Shown in pieces: positions 1-5,272 of a DNA stretch of 6,349 nucleotides. The DNA comes from Bacteroidota bacterium. GTDB taxonomy: Bacteria > CLD3 > SB21. The stretch is taken from NCBI GenBank assembly GCA_020438245.1, contig JAGQUY010000413.1, forward strand, positions 1 to 6,349, read 5' to 3'. How positions within the stretch are numbered: the first letter of the stretch is position 1; every line of letters starts with the position of its first letter. Below the pieces are notes generated by a model, which did no database searches, had not been told where the DNA came from, and saw only the letters and a program-made list of their open reading frames with translations. Made by a program: the position numbers and the translations under genes.

Positions 1-334
1 GCCGGGCACCCCCCGCAACAAGCACCGATTTTTCTGCATAGTCCAAATCGAACCACTTCTTATAACATGCCTGAACCGCTTTTCGCAATTCCGGAACCCC
101 GTCAGACGGAGGATAATTCGTTTGGCCGTTTTTGTATTGGCGGGCAATTGCCTCTTCGAGAACCTGGGGAATTCGAAACTCCGTAGGACTGAAGTCCCCC
201 ACCGTCAAATTGCATATTTTACGTCCCTCTGCTGTCATGCTCCGAATCTCGGCTGCAATCTTCAGAATTTCTGAACCGGCCAAACCCGATGCCATATCAG
301 AGGTTCTCAGAATCCGCTGCTCTTCAGTTACCAT
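1..334 (-). CDS. PLP-dependent class I/II aminotransferase, N-terminal part (runs off left edge)
   Basis: Translating the minus strand from ATG at 334 gives 111 residues that stay open to the window edge. The product resembles the start of fold-type I, aspartate aminotransferase-like enzymes, which move an amino group between an amino acid and a 2-oxo acid using pyridoxal phosphate in the cytoplasm. Supporting features are a helix-rich start with MASGLAGSEILKIAAEIR (residues 14-31), the segment NLTVGDFSP (42-50), the substrate-loop motif TNYPPSDGVPELRKAV (72-87), and GGAR (108-111), where the cofactor-binding loop begins. The PLP lysine and most of the fold lie outside the window; family members are usually about 390-430 residues, so roughly a quarter is visible. 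GGGGTG (340-345) lies 5 nt before the start and supports it. The class is fairly certain; the substrate cannot be told. Confidence 0.85.
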   Translation of the reverse strand, partial: MVTEEQRILRTSDMASGLAGSEILKIAAEIRSMTAEGRKICNLTVGDFSPTEFRIPQVLEEAIARQYKNGQTNYPPSDGVPELRKAVQACYKKWFDLDYAEKSVLVAGGAR

Positions 335-361
335 TTTTACACCCCATTCTTGAACGCGGTA

Positions 362-370
362 AATATAACA
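362..370 (-). promoter_or_regulatory. Candidate extended -10 promoter for the aminotransferase
   Basis: On the minus strand this reads TGTTATATT: a TGn extension directly before TATATT, which matches five of six bases of the sigma-70 -10 consensus. No good -35 box sits at 17 nt, as expected when an extended -10 is used. Transcription would start near 355 and leave about 20 nt of leader containing the GGGGTG ribosome site. The surrounding sequence is AT-rich, so a chance match is possible. Confidence 0.4.
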
Positions 371-411
371 AAGAATGAAAAAAATACTACTCAAAAAGCC
401 GCGGAGAAGTC

Positions 412-440
412 AAAAAAAAACCGGATCCAAGAGGATCCGG
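412..440 (-). terminator. Intrinsic terminator downstream of the Spy/CpxP-like gene
   Basis: Read on the minus strand, CCGGATCC (440-433), a 4-nt loop TCTT and GGATCCGG (428-421) form a perfect 8-bp GC-rich stem, extendable by a G-T and an A-T pair. Nine consecutive T residues follow immediately (420-412). It lies 28 bp beyond the stop codon of the gene at 469-1086 and points the same way, so it ends that transcript and insulates the aminotransferase downstream. There is no T tract on the plus-strand side, so it works in one direction only. Confidence 0.88.
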
Positions 441-468
441 CTTCGTTGAAAAATCTGGTTTTTGGAAT

Positions 469-1086
469 TTAGTTTCCCTTTTCTTTCCACCTGAACTTGC
501 GGCCCTGACCGGCGTCGTCATCGTCCATCATCCCAGGACCGTATTCCGGACCATGAATGAATTTTCGAATGTGACGTTTTCCGTTAAACCTCATTTCTTT
601 CATCTTTTCACGCTGTTCCTTGGTTAGCACGGTACGGACGTCCAGCTGCGTGTTGATTCGATTCAGCTTCAACTGAGTGTGCAGACTTTCCATTTCCCTG
701 ACTTTGGCCGTAATTTTTGCCTTGTCCGGATTGTCAACCCGCATCAATTCTCTGAGTTCAATTCGTTTCAAATCAAGATCGGCCTTCAGTGGAATGGCAG
801 TTTTCTTGGCAGACGTATGAATGGCTTCGATTTTGTCTTTTTGCTCCGGGGTCAATTTCAGTTCATCCGGCATTTGTCCCATCGGAAGATCGGGCATCAT
901 CATGTCCATGTCGTCGTCGGATTCGATGACGACTTCGAATTCCTCATCCATGGGCCCTTCGTTGAACGCCATGATCTGGTCATCTTCCGAACCGTCACTG
1001 AACCAAACATTTCCTTCCTGGGCATACGCCCGGCCAAATCCGGCAAGCATGAGTGCCAATCCGGCAAACCAAATGGTGATCTTCAT
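469..1086 (-). CDS. Periplasmic Spy/CpxP-like LTxxQ protein, Met/Asp-rich
   Basis: This 205-residue protein has a Sec signal peptide (Lys3, hydrophobic 4-18, likely cut after AYA at 21-23). A Met- and Asp-rich stretch follows (about 56-74, including DDDMDMMM), then a charged helical region with two LTxxQ motifs, LTPEQ (78-82) and LTKEQ (154-158), 76 residues apart. That pair is the signature of Spy/CpxP and related periplasmic heavy-metal-resistance proteins: small all-helical proteins acting as chaperones or stress/metal sensors. The tail adds GMMDDDDAGQG (185-195) and a basic end. There is no cysteine. An ATG 27 bp upstream is in frame, but the start at 1086 is preferred because AAGGAGTT lies 4 nt before it and the signal peptide begins there. 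A terminator follows the gene, so it is probably a single-gene transcript. The family is well supported. Metal binding is inferred from Met, Asp and His content only. Confidence 0.85.
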   Translation of the reverse strand: MKITIWFAGLALMLAGFGRAYAQEGNVWFSDGSEDDQIMAFNEGPMDEEFEVVIESDDDMDMMMPDLPMGQMPDELKLTPEQKDKIEAIHTSAKKTAIPLKADLDLKRIELRELMRVDNPDKAKITAKVREMESLHTQLKLNRINTQLDVRTVLTKEQREKMKEMRFNGKRHIRKFIHGPEYGPGMMDDDDAGQGRKFRWKEKGN

Positions 1087-1200
1087 AGTTAACTCCTTGG
1101 TATAGTGTTTCAAAAGTTGTTTGTTTTTCTATCTCTTTAGACTACCTTCGATAGGGTTCGGTTTAATGCCCATCTTTAAAATCCAAGACACTTTCCGCCC
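1087..1200. promoter_or_regulatory. Divergent intergenic region carrying both outward promoters
   Basis: The genes on either side are transcribed away from each other, so the promoters of the Spy/CpxP-like gene and of the secreted-protein/asparaginase pair must both lie here. The region is AT-rich with T/A tracts (around 1117-1140). I could not identify a convincing -35/-10 pair for either direction. A short inverted repeat, CTATC (1129-1133) and GATAG (1150-1154), is present but weak. Confidence 0.45.
1091..1098 (-). promoter_or_regulatory. Ribosome binding site that fixes the start of the Spy/CpxP-like gene
   Basis: AAGGAGTT on the minus strand lies 4 nt upstream of the ATG at 1086. It falls inside the reading frame that would open at the upstream ATG (1113), which argues that the upstream codon is not the true start. 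Confidence 0.75.
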
Positions 1201-2163
1201 GTGAGATTACTGTATAAAATACAATTATTTGCGACCATTTCCAGCCTGTCTCTCTGGACCCTTCCGCTAAAGGCTCAACTTGTTTGGGACGGCTTACCCG
1301 ACGCGAAATTTAGTGTGGCCGTCCACGGTGCATTCTCCAACGAGGCATCTTGGGACGTAAACCTGAGCAACGCCACCGTCGGTCTCAGTCGTCCAAAGGA
1401 CCTTAACATCGACCCTTCAGTCCTGAAGGTACTCAATGACAGCGTGGCGATTATATTTGACGGAATTCTTCATGGTCGGCAAATGTTCACATCATGGAAA
1501 GCGTCGGACTACAAGAACTGGAAGAAACATGCCATTCGTCTCTTCGAACCCGACAGTGACCGCCTATTCAGAATCGAACTTCGCATCGACGGAGACAATG
1601 GGGTGGGAGGAAATTATGGCGGACTGGATATGCGTCTTTACTTCAGGAGTCTTCACCGGCAATGGGACGTGGTATTCGGGTACGCCTTCAGAACCCTCGA
1701 CCATCTCGGCACTCCCGAAGAAAGCCTGGCAAGTCTTAAAGTTCATCTCAAGGAGCTGCTTTCTGATGCGATCAGAGACTGGAAGATGTCCCTGAAAAAA
1801 GAATTGCGGTATCCGGTAAGATATGTCATTATTTCCTTCAATACCGAAGAATTGAACCGCCGTCAGAAAGCGTACGTCAAGAAATCCCTTTTCCCCTGTT
1901 TGTATCAGCAGACCGATTCACTCGGGTATGTACGATTGACGGATTATGACTATCAGGTTTTTTACCGCCTCGGCCGTAACAAGGAGGGGGAAACCGAGAA
2001 AGACTATCTCCGATGGTACAAAGACGTGCTGCAGTTTGCCATGGGAACATCGGGGAAATACCCGTGTGATCTTTCCCGGACTCCGTTTTCCGAATTCAGG
2101 CCATTTGTTGAAGCCAACGTGGAAGAAAGTAAAATCACCATTCAATGGACCAAGCCCAAGTGA
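1201..2163 (+). CDS. Secreted protein of unknown function, first gene of the asparaginase operon
   Basis: I do not recognise this 320-residue protein. It opens with an apparent signal peptide: Arg2 and Lys6, a hydrophobic run 8-22, and a likely cut after LKA (23-25). The mature part starts LVWDGLPDAKFSVAVHGAF and looks like mixed beta strands followed by a helical, charged centre (about 172-203, rich in Lys, Leu and Glu). A glycine-rich turn occurs at 131-141 (DGDNGVGGNYG). Aromatic residues are frequent (YDYQVFYRL at 248-256, DYLRWYKDVLQF at 268-279). Two cysteines, 233 and 289, could pair in the periplasm. There is no transmembrane helix beyond the signal and no lipobox. The start is GTG, the only start codon between the upstream in-frame stop (1177-1179) and the signal peptide, and no Shine-Dalgarno precedes it. 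Its stop overlaps the ribosome site of the next gene, tying it to the exported asparaginase. Confidence 0.75.
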   Translation: MRLLYKIQLFATISSLSLWTLPLKAQLVWDGLPDAKFSVAVHGAFSNEASWDVNLSNATVGLSRPKDLNIDPSVLKVLNDSVAIIFDGILHGRQMFTSWKASDYKNWKKHAIRLFEPDSDRLFRIELRIDGDNGVGGNYGGLDMRLYFRSLHRQWDVVFGYAFRTLDHLGTPEESLASLKVHLKELLSDAIRDWKMSLKKELRYPVRYVIISFNTEELNRRQKAYVKKSLFPCLYQQTDSLGYVRLTDYDYQVFYRLGRNKEGETEKDYLRWYKDVLQFAMGTSGKYPCDLSRTPFSEFRPFVEANVEESKITIQWTKPK

Positions 2164-2165
2164 GG
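2162..2165 (+). promoter_or_regulatory. Ribosome binding site overlapping the upstream stop codon (translational coupling)
   Basis: GAGG overlaps the TGA stop of the upstream gene (2161-2163) and lies 4 nt before the ATG at 2170. Ribosomes ending on the first gene are therefore placed to restart on the second, which indicates co-transcription and probably coupled translation. Confidence 0.65.
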
Positions 2166-2169
2166 TACT

Positions 2170-3225
2170 ATGGAACGACGTGACTTTCTGAAGAAATCGG
2201 CGGCGGCCGGCGCTGCCCTTATAACACAACCCCAGCAAGTCCTGGGGCAGCTGCACGATCCGAATCCCAAGTATCGTCCGGTTGTTATATCGAGCGCAAA
2301 CGGACTGGCTGCGACCGCGAGAGCGATGGAACTTATCCAGAGCGGCTCCGATGCACTGGATGCCTGTATTGCCGGCGTCAACATCGTTGAAGACGATCCC
2401 GAGGACATCACGGTTGGTCTGGGCGGCCTGCCCAACGAAGACGGCGTCGTCGAATTGGATTCGTGCGTCATGCACGGACCCACCTGCCGCGGCGCGGGAG
2501 TTGCGTCCCTGCAGAACATCAAGAATCCCAGCAAGGTTGCCAAGGTTATCATGGAACGAACCGATCATGTTTTGTTGGTCGGACAAGGGGCATTGAAGTT
2601 CGCCCGGATGCACGGATTTGAAGAGATGAACCTTCTCACGGATCGTTCACGTAACGAGTGGTTGAAGTGGAAAGAAAATCTCTCCAAGGAGGACGACTGG
2701 CTGCCGCCCCACACGATGGAGGACAAGGATATCGGCGACTTGCTACGGGGCTACGCGAGAACGTACGGAACCATTAACTGCAACGGCCTCGACAAAGACG
2801 GAAACCTTTCGGGCGTCACGACGACGAGCGGCCTGTTTTTCAAAATACCCGGGCGCGTCGGCGATTCACCTATACTCGGCGCCGGTCTGTTTGTCGACAA
2901 CGCAGTGGGAGCCGCAGGCTCCACGGGTCGCGGCGAAGCCAACCTGCTCAATTGCAGCAGCGTGATGATTGTGGAATACATGCGTCAGGGTAAATCTCCG
3001 GAACAAGCATGCCTCCTGGCTTGCCAACGCATTGTGGATCATACAAAGGAAGCACGTCTCCTGAACGACGACAAGAAGCCGAAATTTGATGTGAAGTTTT
3101 ACGCCATCAACAAACGAGGAGACTTCGGCGGGGCGGCCATCTGGAGCGGAATGAAGTTCGCATTGAACACCGGCGAACCGGCCAGCGTACTGAAGGAAGG
3201 CGCTTACCTATTCAAGAGAAACTAG
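2170..3225 (+). CDS. Tat-exported Ntn-type glycosylasparaginase / isoaspartyl peptidase-asparaginase family protein
   Basis: This is a 351-residue family T2 Ntn-hydrolase. Such enzymes cleave themselves to expose a threonine nucleophile, then hydrolyse the amide of asparagine-linked GlcNAc, asparagine or beta-aspartyl peptides. The N terminus is a twin-arginine signal (MERRDFLKKS, then an Ala/Gly-rich segment ending near VLGQ, 24-27), so a folded protein goes to the periplasm. Aligned from memory with human aspartylglucosaminidase, the catalytic core matches without gaps: nucleophile Thr201 (human Thr206), Thr219 (224), Arg229 in GRVGDSP (234), Asp232 (237), and Thr252-Gly253 (257-258). VEDDPED (73-79) and LVGQGALKFA (136-145) are also family-like. 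Two differences stand out. The self-cleavage site is Gly200-Thr201 with Tyr199, not His-Asp-Thr; and the N-terminal substrate Trp of the glycosylasparaginases is absent (SSANG at 41-45). Gly-Thr is normal in the IaaA-type branch. The family is secure; the substrate is open. Confidence 0.9.
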   Translation: MERRDFLKKSAAAGAALITQPQQVLGQLHDPNPKYRPVVISSANGLAATARAMELIQSGSDALDACIAGVNIVEDDPEDITVGLGGLPNEDGVVELDSCVMHGPTCRGAGVASLQNIKNPSKVAKVIMERTDHVLLVGQGALKFARMHGFEEMNLLTDRSRNEWLKWKENLSKEDDWLPPHTMEDKDIGDLLRGYARTYGTINCNGLDKDGNLSGVTTTSGLFFKIPGRVGDSPILGAGLFVDNAVGAAGSTGRGEANLLNCSSVMIVEYMRQGKSPEQACLLACQRIVDHTKEARLLNDDKKPKFDVKFYAINKRGDFGGAAIWSGMKFALNTGEPASVLKEGAYLFKRN

Positions 3226-3226
3226 G

Positions 3227-3934
3227 CTATCCTTCAAACAGATCGGAGTAGTCGAACGGCTCTGCAACAAAGGAGCCCTTATTCTTGACGTTGTTTACCG
3301 CCGGATTGGCATAGTACGATTTCATCATGCTGTCATCCAGAGGTTTCAGCAGTTCTTTGATATCCTCAAAGGAAGTTACTTGAGGATCCAGCCACTTGGC
3401 TTCTCCTTCCCTGGTCAGCATCACCGGCATACGATTATGAACGGGTGAAACCACCTCATTCGGTTCGGTGGTGAGGATTGTGCAGCTCTTTACCTTTTCC
3501 TTTTTTGCCTTGTCGTTCCAGGAAGTGTGAAGACCCGCAAACACGAACAACTCTCCCTCTTTCAACATGAATCGAACCGGTCTTTTCGTTTTTCCAAACG
3601 CTTTGAATTCATAAAAACTGTCGGCCACGACAAGACACCGATTTGATTTCACGAGATCCTTGAATGCAGGTTTTGATTCCAAGGAGTCGTCTCGGGCATT
3701 GATCATGCTGGCGCCGATTCTGGCCTCCTTCGCCCAAAAGGGAATCAACCCCCATCGCAAAAGGGCCAACCGTTTTTCCTGCCCGGCAACAATCACACAG
3801 GGAACTTTGTCCGTCGGCGACACATTGTACATCGGCTGAAATTCTTCGGGATCAAAATCAAGATTGTCCGGGGGGATTTCGAACCGTTCCTGAATCTCCA
3901 ACAACGATTTTGTTATTGTATATCGTCCACACAT
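3227..3934 (-). CDS. yedK: SRAP domain protein (YedK/HMCES-like), abasic-site DNA-protein crosslinker
   Basis: This 235-residue protein has every hallmark of the SOS response-associated peptidase family. Those proteins use an N-terminal cysteine to form a stable thiazolidine crosslink with abasic sites in single-stranded DNA, shielding them during replication. Visible features are MCGRYT at the start (Cys2 is the nucleophile after Met removal), YNVSPT (36-41), RWGLIPFWAK (60-69), MINAR (77-81, active-site Asn79), DSFYEF (105-110, Glu109) and HNRMPVML (166-173, His166). These match Cys2, Asn75, Glu105 and His160 of E. coli YedK. Length is normal for the family. The start at 3934 is chosen because Cys2 must become the N terminus. 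An in-frame TTG at 3964 has a better-looking ribosome site but would bury the cysteine. The stop lies 1 bp from that of the convergent asparaginase gene. No LexA-type operator is obvious upstream. Confidence 0.93.
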   Translation of the reverse strand: MCGRYTITKSLLEIQERFEIPPDNLDFDPEEFQPMYNVSPTDKVPCVIVAGQEKRLALLRWGLIPFWAKEARIGASMINARDDSLESKPAFKDLVKSNRCLVVADSFYEFKAFGKTKRPVRFMLKEGELFVFAGLHTSWNDKAKKEKVKSCTILTTEPNEVVSPVHNRMPVMLTREGEAKWLDPQVTSFEDIKELLKPLDDSMMKSYYANPAVNNVKNKGSFVAEPFDYSDLFEG

Positions 3935-3975
3935 GGTCGTGATTACCGTTAGTTGACAGACCAAGGTAGTCAGCT

Positions 3976-3981
3976 CTCCTC
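3976..3981 (-). promoter_or_regulatory. Purine-rich GAGGAG upstream of the SRAP gene
   Basis: GAGGAG on the minus strand lies 11 nt before an in-frame TTG (3964) and 41 nt before the ATG (3934) that exposes the catalytic cysteine. It would suit the TTG better, though the spacing is long. Just before the ATG only a poor CGGT-like stretch is seen. It may be a chance match, or mark a longer, inactive translation start. Confidence 0.3.
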
Positions 3982-4016
3982 TATTTTCAAAGAATCTTCT
4001 ATCCTGAGAATATCCA

Positions 4017-4045
4017 TTGCCTCGAAAGATGCTGCGTCCTAGATT
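4017..4045 (+). promoter_or_regulatory. Candidate sigma-70 promoter for the SRPBCC gene
   Basis: TTGCCT (4017-4022) and TAGATT (4040-4045) are separated by 17 nt; each matches four of six consensus bases. Transcription would begin near 4052 and give a leader of about 30 nt that includes the AAGGAG ribosome site. The spacing is right but both boxes are imperfect. Confidence 0.3.
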
Positions 4046-4083
4046 CAGGAGAATACGGATTTACCCTTAAGGAGAAAAAGATT

Positions 4084-4620
4084 ATGAAAAAAATACTCAT
4101 TGGGATTGGAGCTCTTGCCCTCCTGTTGATCATTGCATTTTTTGTTCCGTCGAAGTTCCGTGTTGAGCGGTCTATCGTGATTCAGTCGGAAGCGACAAAG
4201 ATTTATCCCCTGGTAAACAATTTTCAACGATGGCAGGAATGGACAGCCTGGAACAAGGAAACGTACCCCAACATGGAGTTCACCTACGACGGCCCGGCCG
4301 AGGGGGTCGGCTCCGTAAGCATCTGGAAGGACAAATCCGGCGACGGCAAAATGACCATGACGGCATCCGATGCAACCGGAATCCAATACGATCTGGAATT
4401 CCAGAACGGGTCGATGAAGTCGAAGGGAGGAATTTCATTCAGCGAGGTTGAGGGCGGTACAAGGGTAACTTGGAGAAGCTTTGGAGAAGCCAGTCTCCTG
4501 TTTAAGCCCCTGCTCGATGGGATGATAGGCCCGGATCTGGAAAAGGGTTTGAACAAACTGAAAACCGTGATCGAGAGCGCTTCGAGTGAAAGCACCGTTG
4601 CGGATTCAACCGCCAGCTAG
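4084..4620 (+). CDS. Membrane-anchored SRPBCC (START-like) domain protein
   Basis: This 178-residue protein starts with a Lys-Lys pair and one hydrophobic helix (about 4-21) that should anchor it in the inner membrane or act as an uncleaved signal; no clear cleavage motif follows. The rest is an SRPBCC/polyketide-cyclase-like domain, a helix-grip fold that holds hydrophobic ligands. Family-typical features are VERSIVIQSEATKIYPLVNN (27-46), the Trp-rich QRWQEWTAWNK (48-58), the beta-hairpin GVGSVSIWKDKSGDGKM (74-90), FSEVEGGTRVTW (119-130), and the closing helix with LEKGLNKLKTVIES (152-165). A Ser/Thr-rich tail ends it. The ligand cannot be predicted. AAGGAG (4069-4074) lies 9 nt before the ATG. 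The gene faces a small membrane-protein gene tail to tail, 30 bp apart. The fold is well supported; the role is unknown. Confidence 0.85.
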   Translation: MKKILIGIGALALLLIIAFFVPSKFRVERSIVIQSEATKIYPLVNNFQRWQEWTAWNKETYPNMEFTYDGPAEGVGSVSIWKDKSGDGKMTMTASDATGIQYDLEFQNGSMKSKGGISFSEVEGGTRVTWRSFGEASLLFKPLLDGMIGPDLEKGLNKLKTVIESASSESTVADSTAS

Positions 4621-4650
4621 TGGTGAACCTTACACCAGGCGAACCCGGAG

Positions 4651-5112
4651 TCAGTTTTGCTTGAGCTTGCGTCGGATGGCTAAAACGATCGAACCCGCAA
4701 GGCCGCCGGCGACGGAGCCCAAGACCAACCATATAAAGAAATTCCTAATCGGGATGAGCAAGTATCCAGCCAAAGGACCGACGCCTTCTCCGACATTTCC
4801 GCCGAATTCGGTCAAGAATCTGTAGGATTGCCAGTTGAGCGCATAGGCGAGCCAGTACGTCGGAATGATCATCAGGCGAACAAGAGCGACGAACGAAACA
4901 GTCAATTTGAAAAATGGTTTGAAGGGGGAAGGCTCCGTGGTTCCGCCAATGCGAAACCCAAAATAGGCAGGAACCAGCACCAACAACCACGTCACACCGA
5001 AAATATCCACAACCGCGCGCGGCATGCCAAGCTGCTCCAGCACGATTCGGATAACCACCACCGCCGCTGCAATCAACAAGGGAATCCTGAGAAGACCCGA
5101 CGTTGTACTCAT
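4651..5112 (-). CDS. Small multi-pass membrane protein, unknown function
   Basis: This 153-residue, strongly hydrophobic protein has about four predicted membrane helices (roughly 8-27, 35-55, 69-92 and 122-146). A loop between helices 3 and 4 (NWQSYRFLTEFGGNVGEGVG, 93-112) carries aromatic and glycine residues, and the tail is basic (RRKLKQN), probably cytoplasmic by the positive-inside rule. It has no cysteine and no motif I can assign to a transporter or enzyme family. Translation is well supported by AAGGAGG (5117-5123) 4 nt before the ATG. It lies downstream of the amidohydrolase gene on the same strand, but 160 bp away, so it probably has its own promoter. It converges with the SRPBCC gene. 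That this is a real gene is likely; its function is not known to me. Confidence 0.75.
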   Translation of the reverse strand: MSTTSGLLRIPLLIAAAVVVIRIVLEQLGMPRAVVDIFGVTWLLVLVPAYFGFRIGGTTEPSPFKPFFKLTVSFVALVRLMIIPTYWLAYALNWQSYRFLTEFGGNVGEGVGPLAGYLLIPIRNFFIWLVLGSVAGGLAGSIVLAIRRKLKQN

Positions 5113-5161
5113 GTTGCCTCCTTATGTTGTTTCCTTCGCAGGTATGTGAGAAGTATCCCAA

Positions 5162-5185
5162 TTTATAACGTTTGACTGTTATCAA
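5162..5185. repeat. Imperfect inverted repeat, possible operator upstream of the membrane-protein gene
   Basis: TTTATAAC (5162-5169) and GTTATCAA (5178-5185) are inverted copies matching at seven of eight positions around an 8-nt AT-balanced spacer. The centre lies about 60 bp before the start codon at 5112, a usual place for a repressor or activator dimer. No T tract follows, so it is not a terminator. The arms are short and AT-rich, so chance is a real possibility. Confidence 0.3.
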
Positions 5186-5272
5186 CCATACAAATTATCC
5201 GAATCGGCGAAACGTGAAAATCGGAAAGAGTTGTTTTTCAAATGGAGGCCTTGTTGGACATGCTCCTGTATG

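Noticed and set aside
132..353. Plus-strand 73-codon frame at the left edge.
   Set aside because: It is antisense to the aminotransferase N terminus and overlaps its start region.
679..1092. Plus-strand open frames across the Spy/CpxP-like gene.
   Set aside because: They are antisense shadows: no ribosome site, no recognisable protein features, and the minus-strand frame has a signal peptide, family motifs, SD and terminator.
1087..1200. A sigma-E-like promoter (GAACC ... TCTAAA) on the minus strand upstream of the Spy/CpxP-like gene, which would suit an envelope-stress gene.
   Set aside because: The spacing between the two elements is only about 12-13 nt, shorter than the 15-17 nt expected, and the -35 match is incomplete.
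1918..2613. Long minus-strand open frame of 231 codons across the end of the secreted-protein gene and the start of the asparaginase gene.
   Set aside because: It spans the junction of two well-supported plus-strand genes, has no family features, and its composition is that of a complement of coding sequence.
4621..4637. Hairpin TGGTG-N7-CACCA between the convergent SRPBCC and membrane-protein genes as a bidirectional terminator.
   Set aside because: The stem is only 5 bp and neither side has a T tract.
4745..5185. Alternative minus-strand frame overlapping the small membrane-protein gene.
   Set aside because: It lacks a ribosome site and coherent hydrophobic segments, while the chosen frame has AAGGAGG and clear membrane helices.
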